DNA of 64,000 nucleotides, from positions 1,860,001 to 1,924,000 of the forward strand of contig NZ_OY726398.1 in the NCBI RefSeq assembly GCF_963378105.1, written 5' to 3'. Shown here piece after piece: positions 36,465 to 44,731 of this stretch. Each line of letters begins with the position of its first letter. Within the stretch, counting starts at the first letter, position 1. The notes under the pieces are model-generated. The model made no database searches and was not told the origin of the DNA. It saw only the letters and a program-made list of their open reading frames with translations. The DNA is from Mycolicibacter sp. MU0102. Lineage in GTDB: Bacteria; Actinomycetota; Actinomycetes; Mycobacteriales; Mycobacteriaceae. A program made the position numbers and the translations under genes.

Positions 36465-36487
36465 GGCGGTATACCCCCTGTACCGCC
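36465..36487. promoter_or_regulatory. Inverted repeat in leader of NlpC/P60 gene
   Basis: A 7-bp perfect dyad (GGCGGTA ... TACCGCC) with a 9-nt spacer, ending 39 bp before the start codon. It lies within an otherwise AT-rich 183-bp leader. It could be an operator or a leader hairpin. No known motif is matched. Confidence 0.35.
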
Positions 36488-36526
36488 CTGGGCAGTGTTA
36501 AGGATGCAATCTTGGAGCTCGAACGT

Positions 36527-37663
36527 ATGCAGTGGCGTCTGCGTGCATTGAGGCGCCCTGCCCTCGGCGCCGCGGCCGGTTTGGTGGCCGGTGTCACGAC
36601 TTTTAGCAGCGTGTTGGTCGGAAACGTCCACGCAGACCCCGCCGACGACGCCCTGGCCAAGCTCAGCGAACTGTCCCGGCAGGCCGAACAGACCACTGAG
36701 GCCATGCACACCGCGCAGCTCAATCTCGACGAGAAGCTCGCCGCGCAGCAGGCCGCGGACAACGCGCACAACGCCGACCAAGCCGCCCTGGATGCGGCCC
36801 GCGATCAGCTGTCCACCTACCGAACCGCGGTCAATCGCTTCGCCGCCACCACCTATATGGGTGGCCGGGTCGGCGGCGCGGACGCGATTCTGACCGCCGA
36901 GTCTCCGCAACAACTGATCGACAAGCTCGGTGTGCAGCGGGTGGTTGCCGGCGACCTGGCGGTGCAGCTGGACCGTTTCCGTACCGCCAGCGAGCAGGCT
37001 GATCAGGCTGAACAGGCCTCCGCCAAGTCGGCTGACGACGCCCGGACGGCGGCCGAGCAGGCCGCCGCGGTCCGCGCCGAGCTGCAGGCCCGCCAAAGCC
37101 GACTGCAGCTGCAGATCTCAGTGGTGAAATCGCAGTACTACGCACTGACGCCGCAACAGCGCACGGCGATGGCCGGGCCGGGCGCAGGGCCCGAAGCCGT
37201 ACCGGGCGAGCCCGCCCCCGAGGGCATGCCGCCGGCTCCTGGTTTCCCGGGATTCCCGATGCCCGGATCCGACGCACCGCCCCCGATGGATATGGCAATG
37301 GCCGCGCCCGGTGGTGGGTCCGCTGCGACCGCCGTGCAGGCGGCGTTGACCCAGGTCGGCACGCCCTACGTCTGGGGCGGGGCCGCACCGGGCGGATTCG
37401 ACTGCTCCGGTCTGGTGATGTGGGCGTTCCACCAGGCCGGCATCAACCTGCCGCACTCCAGCCAGGCGCAGGCCAACGGCGGGCAGGCGGTGTCGCTGTC
37501 AGACCTGCAGCCCGGTGACGTGCTGACCTTCTATTCGGACGCGTCGCACTCGGGCATCTACGTCGGCGACGGCATGATGATCCACTCGTCCACCTACGGT
37601 CAGCCGGTCCGGGTGGTGCCGATGAACTCCTCCGGCCCGATCCACAACGCCCGCCGTTACTGA
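36527..37663 (+). CDS. NlpC/P60 peptidoglycan endopeptidase (Rv2190-like)
   Basis: A secreted 378-residue peptidoglycan hydrolase. A signal peptide ends at about residue 36 (NVHA/DPAD). A coiled-coil region (about 40-210) rich in Ala/Gln/Glu follows, as in RipA-like proteins, then a Pro/Met-rich linker. The C-terminal NlpC/P60 domain has the nucleophile C293 in GFDCSGLV, H341 in DASHSGIYVG and a third polar residue H353. The ATG at 36527 was preferred over a TTG at 36512 because GGAG at 36514 is then well placed. It likely cleaves D-Glu-mDAP bonds during growth. Confidence 0.92.
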   Translation: MQWRLRALRRPALGAAAGLVAGVTTFSSVLVGNVHADPADDALAKLSELSRQAEQTTEAMHTAQLNLDEKLAAQQAADNAHNADQAALDAARDQLSTYRTAVNRFAATTYMGGRVGGADAILTAESPQQLIDKLGVQRVVAGDLAVQLDRFRTASEQADQAEQASAKSADDARTAAEQAAAVRAELQARQSRLQLQISVVKSQYYALTPQQRTAMAGPGAGPEAVPGEPAPEGMPPAPGFPGFPMPGSDAPPPMDMAMAAPGGGSAATAVQAALTQVGTPYVWGGAAPGGFDCSGLVMWAFHQAGINLPHSSQAQANGGQAVSLSDLQPGDVLTFYSDASHSGIYVGDGMMIHSSTYGQPVRVVPMNSSGPIHNARRY

Positions 37664-37724
37664 GCGCCGGGGAATCCGCCGCCTGCTTGCGGCGCTGCTT
37701 GCTGCCGAGCTGATCGGCGGTGTC

Positions 37725-38504
37725 GTGCTGCTCGGCGCTGCTGCTGGTCGGCCGGCAACCGAGCCGTTGATCGTCGGCGATGACCGCAGCGTCGTTCTGG
37801 AGAATCTCGGCGGTCAGCGCGGCGAGGAGCTGCTGTCGCGGGTGGCCGCGAATATCGGATCGGCGGTCGACGCGGTCGAAGCGTTCTGGGGGACCGACTG
37901 GTCGCATCGCATTCAGGTGACGGCCACCGGCTCGGATCGCCAGTTCGTCGCTCTCGCCGGCCACGACAGCGCTGATATTGCCCAGTGGTCCGATGTCGCC
38001 GCAGTCGCGGTCGCCGACCGGGTGGATCCGGAGCGTCGGTCAGCAGTTGGACAGCGGATCGTCTTCGCGCCCCGCGCGGAAGCGATGAGTACACCGGCGC
38101 TGCGAATCGTGTTGACCCATGAGCTTTTTCATTACGCAGCCCGCACCGACACTGCCTTCGATGCGCCGCGTTGGCTCACCGAGGGGGTAGCCGATTTCGT
38201 CGCTCGGCCCGACGGGAATCGGGCGAACGCGCCCGCAGAAGGAGTCGTGGCGTTGCCGTCGGATGCCGACCTGGATGCTCCCGGACCGCGCCGGGCACAG
38301 GCCTATGACCGGGCGTGGGAGTTCGCTCGCTTCGTGGCTGACCGCTTCGGGACGGCCAAGCTGCGCGAGCTGTATCTGACCGCCTGCGGCCCCGGGCACG
38401 TGCCGCCGGCAGTGGCGGTGCCGTTGGTGCTCGAGGTGAATCTGCCCGAGCTGCTCGCCGGGTGGCAGCGCTGGGCCGAGGCTCTCAGGCGTCCAGCCGG
38501 GTGA
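37725..38504 (+). CDS. Exported HExxH metallopeptidase-like protein (Rv2189-like)
   Basis: A protein of at least 259 residues with zinc-peptidase motif THELFHYAA (H132, E133, H136) and a downstream WLTEGVADFVA whose E153 is the likely third ligand, a gluzincin arrangement. The only canonical in-frame start is GTG 37725. Upstream in-frame codons encode a hydrophobic RRLLAALLAAELIGGVVLL that would make a proper signal peptide but contains no ATG, GTG or TTG after the TGA at 37623. A CTG at 37683 with GGGGA before it is possible. It follows the NlpC/P60 gene and may act on cell-wall proteins; substrate unknown. Confidence 0.75.
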   Translation: MLLGAAAGRPATEPLIVGDDRSVVLENLGGQRGEELLSRVAANIGSAVDAVEAFWGTDWSHRIQVTATGSDRQFVALAGHDSADIAQWSDVAAVAVADRVDPERRSAVGQRIVFAPRAEAMSTPALRIVLTHELFHYAARTDTAFDAPRWLTEGVADFVARPDGNRANAPAEGVVALPSDADLDAPGPRRAQAYDRAWEFARFVADRFGTAKLRELYLTACGPGHVPPAVAVPLVLEVNLPELLAGWQRWAEALRRPAG

Positions 38505-38554
38505 ACTCGTTCCGGCGGTGCCGCTTGACGCAGGAGGCGCGCCGGCCGACACCG

Positions 38555-39196
38555 TCAGCGACTGAGGATGCCGGCGACGAGCAGCAGGCTGCCGACGACG
38601 GCGAGCAGGGTGGCGACCTCGACGCGGCGACGTGACCGAATCCAGTCGTTGACCGTGGTGATCGCCGCCTGCGTCTGCTGGGGCGCGAATACATATGCCA
38701 GCAGCGGGATCTCGATCAGGGCGAACGCCACGACGTGGAACATCAGCAACGCCCCGACCTGTGTGGTGACCGCGGCACCGGAGGCCAGGATGACGGCGAG
38801 TGCGGCCAGGTAGTCCACCGAGGGCAACGCGATCCCCAAGCCGGCCGCCGCCGCAATCCACGGCGAGCTGCTGCGCAACAGGCGCTGGGCCGGCATCGCC
38901 GGCGTGGCTCGGCGCGACCACCTGTCCTTGGTGGCAACCGCGGCGGCGGCCAGCAGCGCCAGCGCCCCGATCAGGATTTGAACATGGGGCAATGTGACAT
39001 AGGTCGAGCCGAGTAGGCGCCGTCGTAGGACGAACAAGACGACCAGCCCCACGGTCATCCCCATCGCGAAGCCGCCGATCAGGAACGCGGCCAGTTGCAG
39101 CACCGGCCGCGGCCGGTTCAGCATCAACACCGTCATACCGATCCGGAACGGTTCGAGGCTGACGGCAAACGCCATCACCAGCACCGTCAGCCACAT
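38555..39196 (-). CDS. GAP family membrane protein (Sap/SfLAP-like)
   Basis: A 213-residue protein with about six transmembrane helices, beginning MWLTVLVMAFAVSLEPFRIGM. That opening, GFAMGMTVGLVVLFVLRR and IALPSVDYLAALAVILASG, resemble the GAP family implicated in (glyco)lipid transport in mycobacteria. It lies 3 bp after the MFS gene on the minus strand, so they form an operon. Neither is at this place in M. tuberculosis. A lipid-export role is inferred from the family only. Confidence 0.8.
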   Translation of the reverse strand: MWLTVLVMAFAVSLEPFRIGMTVLMLNRPRPVLQLAAFLIGGFAMGMTVGLVVLFVLRRRLLGSTYVTLPHVQILIGALALLAAAAVATKDRWSRRATPAMPAQRLLRSSSPWIAAAAGLGIALPSVDYLAALAVILASGAAVTTQVGALLMFHVVAFALIEIPLLAYVFAPQQTQAAITTVNDWIRSRRRVEVATLLAVVGSLLLVAGILSR

Positions 39197-39199
39197 GGA

Positions 39200-40507
39200 C
39201 TAGGACGCCTCGCGGGGTGTCCGAACGGCGACCATGGCGATCAGGCCGGCCACCAGGACCACACACAGTCCACCCATGCCGGCCCGGTCGGTGCCGAACA
39301 GATCGACAAAGGTGAAGAACATCCAGGGCGCCAGGAATGACGCGGCGCGACCGGCGGTGGTGTAGAGGCCGAAGGCCACGCCCTCCTTGCCCGGTGCGGA
39401 CATGCGCAGCATCAGCGCCCTGGCGGACGCCAGAATCGGACCGACGAACAGGCAGAGCAACAGCCCGCAGATCCAGAACGCCACCGGCCCGGAGGCGGTC
39501 AGCAGGGTCAGCCCGACCGCGACCATCGCGGCCAGCGATCCGATGATGACGGGCTTGGGACCGGCGCGGTCGGCGAGCCGGCCGCCCACGACCGCGCCCA
39601 CCGCGGCGACGATGCTGACGCAGACGCCGAAGATCAGCACGTCGGCTTGCGATACGCCGTACACGCTGACACCGAGCACCGCGCCGAACGCGAAGATCCC
39701 GGTGAGCCCATCGCGAAACACCGCGCTGGCCAGCAGGTAGTAGATGACGTTGCGATCGCGACGCCATTCGGCCTTGATCTCTTGCCACAGCGTGCGGTAG
39801 GCGCTGACGAGCCCGACTGCCGGCGCCGGCTCGGTGGTTGGCGGAGTACGCACCAGAAAGAGCAGGGGACCGGCGAACACGATCAGCCAGCCGGCGGCCA
39901 CCAGCATCGCCACCCGGATGTACTGGCCGTGGTCGACGGCAAGACCGAACAGGCCCCGGGTTTCACCATCGCCGGCGATGAACCCGACATAGAGGATCAG
40001 CAGCAACAACACACTGCCGAAAAAGCCTGAGGCCGAGCCGATTCCTGAGATCCTGCCGGAATTCTGCGGTGTCGACAGTTGGCCCAGCACGGCGTTGTAG
40101 GGCACCGTTGCCAGGTCGCTGCAGACCGCGGTGCAGGCCAGCAGCGCCAGTCCGAACCCGAGATAGTGATAGTCGGCATCGATGAGGCTCATCATCGCGG
40201 TCAGCACGACCACCAGGCCGGTGAACAGCGCGAGTGCGGCGCGGCGACGTTGTGGGGCGTTGACCCAGACCCCGATCACGGGTGCCAGGAGTGCGATGAA
40301 CAGTCCCGCGAACGTCAGCGCCTTGCCGAGCCAGCTTGCCGGCGTCGTGGCGCCGGGCAGGCCCGCGCCGACTTGACCGGTCAGATACACCGAGAACACG
40401 AAGGTGCCCACGACAGCGTTGACGCCCGTCGCGCCGCAGTCCCAGAGCGCCCAGGCCGCCACCTGCGATCGCGAGGTGGTTTGCGCATTGACCACGCGGC
40501 TGGTCAC
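39200..40507 (-). CDS. MFS transporter, UMF1/Atg22-like
   Basis: A 435-residue membrane protein with about twelve helices. AWALWDCGATGVNAVVGTFVF at the N-terminus, LATVPYNAVLGQLSTP and GRISGIGSASGFFGSVL are typical of the UMF1 branch of major facilitators. GRLADRAGPKPVIIGSL is an MFS loop 2-3-type motif at the second half. The start is a GTG at 40507. It is divergent from pimB with a 125-bp gap. Substrate unknown. Confidence 0.85.
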   Translation of the reverse strand: MTSRVVNAQTTSRSQVAAWALWDCGATGVNAVVGTFVFSVYLTGQVGAGLPGATTPASWLGKALTFAGLFIALLAPVIGVWVNAPQRRRAALALFTGLVVVLTAMMSLIDADYHYLGFGLALLACTAVCSDLATVPYNAVLGQLSTPQNSGRISGIGSASGFFGSVLLLLILYVGFIAGDGETRGLFGLAVDHGQYIRVAMLVAAGWLIVFAGPLLFLVRTPPTTEPAPAVGLVSAYRTLWQEIKAEWRRDRNVIYYLLASAVFRDGLTGIFAFGAVLGVSVYGVSQADVLIFGVCVSIVAAVGAVVGGRLADRAGPKPVIIGSLAAMVAVGLTLLTASGPVAFWICGLLLCLFVGPILASARALMLRMSAPGKEGVAFGLYTTAGRAASFLAPWMFFTFVDLFGTDRAGMGGLCVVLVAGLIAMVAVRTPREAS

Positions 40508-40632
40508 GGACGTCCTCCTTCTGTCACCGGCGCAGAATTCGGTGCCCGTCGCCGCCGGTCGCCAGCCTAGATGGCGTACTTCGCCCCCAGTCCGGGGGCG
40601 GCCCGCATCGTCAGCCCGCTAGCATCCCTGCA

Positions 40633-41775
40633 GTGAGCCGGGTCCTGCTGGTAACCAATGATTTTCCGCCGCGTCCCGGCGGCATCCAGTGCTACCTGGA
40701 AGAGCTGGTGCGCCGCATCAGCGGTAGCGGGCGCCATGACGTGACGGTCTATGCGCCCCGGTGGAAGGGCGCTGAGGCCTTCGATGACGCTGCGAAATCG
40801 GCCGGCTACCAGGTGGTGCGCCATCCCGGCACGCTGATGGTGCCGGGTCCGGCGGTGGACGCCCGGATGCGCCGGCTCATCGCCGACCACGGGGCCCAGA
40901 CCGTCTGGTTCGGTGCGGCCGCCCCGCTGGCGCTGGAGGCGCAGCGGGCACGCTCTGCCGGTGCCACCCGGGTGGTGGCCAGCACGCACGGTCACGAGGT
41001 GGGCTGGTCGATGCTGCCCGGGGCTCGCTCGGTGTTGCGCCGCATCGGCGACTCCTGCGATACCGTCACGTTCGTCAGCCACTACACCCGCGGCCGATTC
41101 GCCTCGGCGTTCGGCCCCGACGCCGCGTTGGAGCACCTGCCGCCCGGAGTGGACACCGACCGGTTCCGTCCCGATCCCGCGGCGCGCGCCGAACTACGGG
41201 CTCGGCATGGGCTGGGGGAGCGTCCCACCGTGGTGTGCGTATCGCGACTGGTGCCCCGCAAGGGCCAGGACATGTTGATCAGGGCGCTGCCGGCGATCCG
41301 GAAACGCGTAGACGGGGCCGCACTGGTGATCGTCGGCGGCGGTCCCTACGCCGAGACGCTGCACAAGCTGGCCGACGAGTGCGGCGTTGCCGACGCGGTG
41401 ACCTTCACCGGCGGTGTTCCGGCCGCCGAACTGCCGGCTTACTACTCACTCGGTGATGTGTTCGCGATGCCATGTCGCACCCGCGGCGCCGGGCTTGACG
41501 TGGAGGGCCTGGGCATCGTGTTCCTGGAGGCCTCGGCGGCCGGGGTGCCGGTGGTTGCCGGCGACTCGGGTGGTGCCCCCGAAACGGTCCTGCACAACCG
41601 GACCGGGTTGGTGGTCGACGGCCGGGCTGTGGAGCAGATCGGTGACGCCGTCGCCGGACTGCTTGCCGACCCCGACCGGGCCGCCGCGATGGGTGCCGCC
41701 GGGCGCGAATGGGCGACGGGGCACTGGCGCTGGGACACGCTGGCCGGACGCATGGCCGACCTGCTACAGGCCTGA
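40633..41775 (+). CDS. pimB: Phosphatidylinositol mannoside mannosyltransferase, PimB' type
   Basis: A GT4-family, GT-B glycosyltransferase (380 residues) that adds the second mannose in PIM synthesis on the cytoplasmic face of the membrane. N-terminal LLVTNDFPPRPGGIQCYLEE contains the glycine-rich acceptor/phosphate loop. The C-terminal donor site holds VVCVSRLVPRKGQD and the E-x7-E motif EGLGIVFLEASAAGVP. The start is a GTG at 40633. The orthologue is Rv2188c, linking this locus with mptA and the Rv2181-like gene downstream. Confidence 0.94.
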   Translation: MSRVLLVTNDFPPRPGGIQCYLEELVRRISGSGRHDVTVYAPRWKGAEAFDDAAKSAGYQVVRHPGTLMVPGPAVDARMRRLIADHGAQTVWFGAAAPLALEAQRARSAGATRVVASTHGHEVGWSMLPGARSVLRRIGDSCDTVTFVSHYTRGRFASAFGPDAALEHLPPGVDTDRFRPDPAARAELRARHGLGERPTVVCVSRLVPRKGQDMLIRALPAIRKRVDGAALVIVGGGPYAETLHKLADECGVADAVTFTGGVPAAELPAYYSLGDVFAMPCRTRGAGLDVEGLGIVFLEASAAGVPVVAGDSGGAPETVLHNRTGLVVDGRAVEQIGDAVAGLLADPDRAAAMGAAGREWATGHWRWDTLAGRMADLLQA

Positions 41776-41790
41776 CCTCCCGCGAGTGTG

Positions 41791-41809
41791 CGCTTTGATG
41801 GGCAAAGCG
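41791..41809. terminator. Hairpin between convergent pimB and fadD15
   Basis: A perfect 7-bp stem (CGCTTTG / CAAAGCG) with a 5-nt ATGGG loop in the 75-bp gap between the two convergent stops. It lacks a T-run, like many mycobacterial terminators. Confidence 0.5.
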
Positions 41810-41850
41810 GCCCGTTCGGCCGACGATTCCGCACATTCGGCGCAGATAGC

Positions 41851-43653
41851 TCAGCCCTTGGCGTAGATCGCCTCGATCGCGTCGGCAAACTTCTCCGCGA
41901 CCACGTTGCGCTTGACCTTCATCGTGGGGGTCAGCTCGCCGGTGGCCTCGGTGAAGTCGACCGGCAGGATCTGGAATTTGCGGATCGACTCGGCATGCGA
42001 GACCGACAGATTGGCCTGCTTGACCGCCGCGTCTACCTCAGCGAGCAGATCCGGGTCGGTGGCCAGGTCCGCCGGGGTCGCGGTGCTGGCCTTGCCGTTG
42101 CGCTGCTTCCAGCCCTCGATGGCCTCGGGGTCGATGGTGATCAGTGCGCCGATGAACGGCTTGGCGTCGCCGACGACCATCGCCTGGCTGATCAGCGGGT
42201 GCGACCGCAGCTGGTCCTCGAGCACGGCGGGGGCGACGTTCTTGCCGCCGGCGGTGACGATGATCTCCTTCTTGCGGCCGGTGATCTTCAGGTAGCCCTC
42301 GTCGTCGATGGCGGCCAGGTCACCGGTGCGGAACCAGCCGTCGGTGAACGCGTCGGCAGTGGCCTGCTCGTTCTGCCAGTAGCCGCTGAAGACCACGCCG
42401 CCGCGCACCAGCAGCTCGCCGTCCTCGGCGATGCGCATGCTGTTGCCGGGCACCAGCTTTCCGACGGTCCCGACCTTCATGCCGCCGACCGGGTTGACGG
42501 TGATGGCGGCAGTGGTCTCGGTCAGCCCGTAGCCCTCGTAGATGGACAGCCCGACGCCGCGGTAGAAGTGGCCCAGCCGCTCGCCCAGCGGCGCTCCGCC
42601 GGAGACCGAGGCGCGGCAGTTGCCGCCCAGCGCGGTACGCAGCTTGTGGTACACCAGTTTGTCGAACAGGGCGTGCTTGGCGCGCAGCAACAGGCCGGGG
42701 CCGCCGCGGTCGGTGGCCTCGCTCCAGTCCACCGCGGTCTGGGCCGCGATCTCGAAGATGCGGCCCTTGCCGTCGTTGGCGGCGTTTTGGGCCGCGGTGT
42801 TGTACACCTTCTCGAACACCCGGGGCACCGACACCACCACGGTCGGCTTGAACACCGAGAACATCGGCACCAGGTTCTTGATGTCGCTGGTGAATCCGAC
42901 CGTGACCTTGTTGGCGAAGCCCGCGATGCTCAGGGCGCGAGCCAATACGTGGGCCAGCGGCAGGAAGACCAGCAGACGCTGGCCCGAAGTCATCAGCGTC
43001 GGGAGTGCGGCCTGGGTGCCGCGCACCTCGTGCAGGAGGTTGGAGTGGGTGAGCTCGCAGCCCTTGGGGCGTCCGGTGGTGCCCGAGGTATAGATCAGCG
43101 TCGCCGGGTCGGTGGCCCGTAGCGCCTCGAGGCGCGCGGTGACCTGTGCCGGGTCCTGGCCTGCGGCGGCCGCGGCGAGCTCATCGAGTGCCGGGGTGTC
43201 CGAGCCGTCGATGGTGAACACCCGCCGCAGCGACGGCAGGTCGCCGGCGAGTTCGTTGACAATCTGGGCGTGGGCGTCGGTTTCGGCGAACGCCACCACC
43301 GCGCTGGAGTCCTGCATGACCCAGCGGACCTGCTCGGCCGACGACGTCTCGTAGATCGGAACGGTCACCGCGCCGATGGACAGGATCGCGTAGTCCAGGA
43401 TGGCCCACTCGTAGCGGGTCGCCGAGAAGAGGACCACCCGGTCGCCGGCCGCGACACCCTGGCTGATCAGGCCCAGTGCGGCCGAACGGATCTGCGCGGC
43501 GGCAGTGGCACAGGTGACGTCGGTCCAGGCCCCGTCGACCAACCGCTGGTAGATGACGAAGTCGGGGCTGTTGCGCTCGTGTTCGAAGACGACCGCGGCG
43601 ACGTTGTCGTGCTCCTCGACGGTGAACGGCGCGGGAACACTGAACTCACGCAT
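41851..43653 (-). CDS. fadD15: Long-chain fatty-acid--CoA ligase
   Basis: An ANL-superfamily acyl-CoA synthetase, 600 residues, the same length as M. tuberculosis FadD15. The AMP-binding P-loop is LIYTSGTTGRPKGCELTH, with YGLTETTAAITV and the C-terminal hinge region GYLKITGRKKEIIVTAGGK. The C-terminal catalytic lysine lies in ELTPTMKVKRN. The ATG at 43653, with AGAGG nine bases upstream, gives the family N-terminus (MREFSVPAP); a longer in-frame ORF is rejected. Confidence 0.94.
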   Translation of the reverse strand: MREFSVPAPFTVEEHDNVAAVVFEHERNSPDFVIYQRLVDGAWTDVTCATAAAQIRSAALGLISQGVAAGDRVVLFSATRYEWAILDYAILSIGAVTVPIYETSSAEQVRWVMQDSSAVVAFAETDAHAQIVNELAGDLPSLRRVFTIDGSDTPALDELAAAAAGQDPAQVTARLEALRATDPATLIYTSGTTGRPKGCELTHSNLLHEVRGTQAALPTLMTSGQRLLVFLPLAHVLARALSIAGFANKVTVGFTSDIKNLVPMFSVFKPTVVVSVPRVFEKVYNTAAQNAANDGKGRIFEIAAQTAVDWSEATDRGGPGLLLRAKHALFDKLVYHKLRTALGGNCRASVSGGAPLGERLGHFYRGVGLSIYEGYGLTETTAAITVNPVGGMKVGTVGKLVPGNSMRIAEDGELLVRGGVVFSGYWQNEQATADAFTDGWFRTGDLAAIDDEGYLKITGRKKEIIVTAGGKNVAPAVLEDQLRSHPLISQAMVVGDAKPFIGALITIDPEAIEGWKQRNGKASTATPADLATDPDLLAEVDAAVKQANLSVSHAESIRKFQILPVDFTEATGELTPTMKVKRNVVAEKFADAIEAIYAKG

Positions 43654-43804
43654 TGCGATGACCTCTCTTGCCAACCTGGGTGTCGATCCGCTCCAGCCTA
43701 GTCGGCGCCTGATGACGACCGTGACGGTGTTCACGTTGCGGCGCGGGCCGGCACGGAGATAGCGGGGGAAAGTTGCGCAAGCGTGTTCGATACGCTTGCG
43801 GGCC

Positions 43805-44200
43805 ATGAACAGTATCCAGGTCGCCGACGAGACGTTCGTCGCCGCTTCCGGCGAGCAGGTCGGGGCGGCTGTCGCCGATCGGTCGAGTTGGCAGCGATGG
43901 TGGCCCGACCTGCAGCTGCAGGTAGTCGAGGATCGTGCCGACAAGGGCATGCGGTGGACGGTGAGCGGGCCGCTGACCGGCACCATGGAGATTTGGCTGG
44001 AGCCGATGCTCGACGGTGTGCTGTTGCACTACTTCCTGCACGCCGAACCCGCCGGTGTGACCGGCCGGCAGCTGGCCCGGCTGAACTTGGCGAAGCTCAA
44101 TCACCGGCGCCGGGTGGCCGGCAAGCGGATGGCCTTCGAGATCAAGGACCGTCTTGAGCGTTCCCGGCCGGTGGGGGTCTCTCCGATCGCCGTCAGTTGA
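43805..44200 (+). CDS. START/SRPBCC-like conserved protein (Rv2186-like)
   Basis: A 131-residue protein beginning MNSIQVADETFVAA, the same as M. tuberculosis Rv2186c. It shows the small polyketide-cyclase-like pattern SWQRWWPDLQLQVVEDRADKG and a lipid-binding fold-like TGTMEIWLEPMLDGVLLHYF. An upstream TTG at 43796 is rejected. It begins a plus-strand cluster of five genes and is divergent from fadD15. Hydrophobic ligand binding is inferred from the fold. Confidence 0.85.
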   Translation: MNSIQVADETFVAASGEQVGAAVADRSSWQRWWPDLQLQVVEDRADKGMRWTVSGPLTGTMEIWLEPMLDGVLLHYFLHAEPAGVTGRQLARLNLAKLNHRRRVAGKRMAFEIKDRLERSRPVGVSPIAVS

Positions 44201-44293
44201 CCGGCGCGACGGCACAGCGGCGGCGAAAAAGGACAGGTACCGTCTCTGCCGAGGGCCGTGTGGCGGGCGCGAGCGAGTTAGGGAAATAACTAC

Positions 44294-44731
44294 GTGGCGG
44301 ATAAGACAGCTCAGACGATCTACATCGCAGCGGATCCGGACACGGTGATGAACGTGATCGCCGACATCGGCGCTTATCCCGACTGGGTCTCGGAGTACAG
44401 CGAGGCCGAAGTGCTCGAAACCGATGCCGACGGCTACCCGAAGGTGGCGCGGTTGGTGCTCGACGCGGCCGTGCTCAAAGACACCATGGTGCTGGACTAC
44501 GACTGGTCGGCAGACCGTCGCTCGGTGCGCTGGTCGTTGGCGTCCAGTTCGCTGCTGAAGGCTCTCAACGGCGAGTATCGCTTGACGCCCAAGGGATCTG
44601 GAACCGAGGTCCTTTACGAATTGTCGGTGGATCTGATGATTCCGATGATCGGCCTGCTCAAGCGCAAGGCGGAGCGGCGGTTGACCGACACCGCCCTGAA
44701 GGACCTGAAGAAGCGAGCAGAGGCTGAGTGA
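44294..44731 (+). CDS. SRPBCC family protein (Rv2185-like)
   Basis: A 145-residue START-like protein. The fold signature is TIYIAADPDTVMNVIADIGAYPDWV, followed by beta strands and a C-terminal helix rich in Lys/Arg (IGLLKRKAERRLTDTALKDL). The start is a GTG at 44294. It overlaps the ATPase gene by four bases (GTGA), so the two products are coupled. Ligand unknown. Confidence 0.88.
   Translation: MADKTAQTIYIAADPDTVMNVIADIGAYPDWVSEYSEAEVLETDADGYPKVARLVLDAAVLKDTMVLDYDWSADRRSVRWSLASSSLLKALNGEYRLTPKGSGTEVLYELSVDLMIPMIGLLKRKAERRLTDTALKDLKKRAEAE

Noticed and set aside
43796..43804. TTG 43796 as start of the Rv2186-like gene
   Set aside because: The ATG at 43805 gives the conserved MNSIQ N-terminus.
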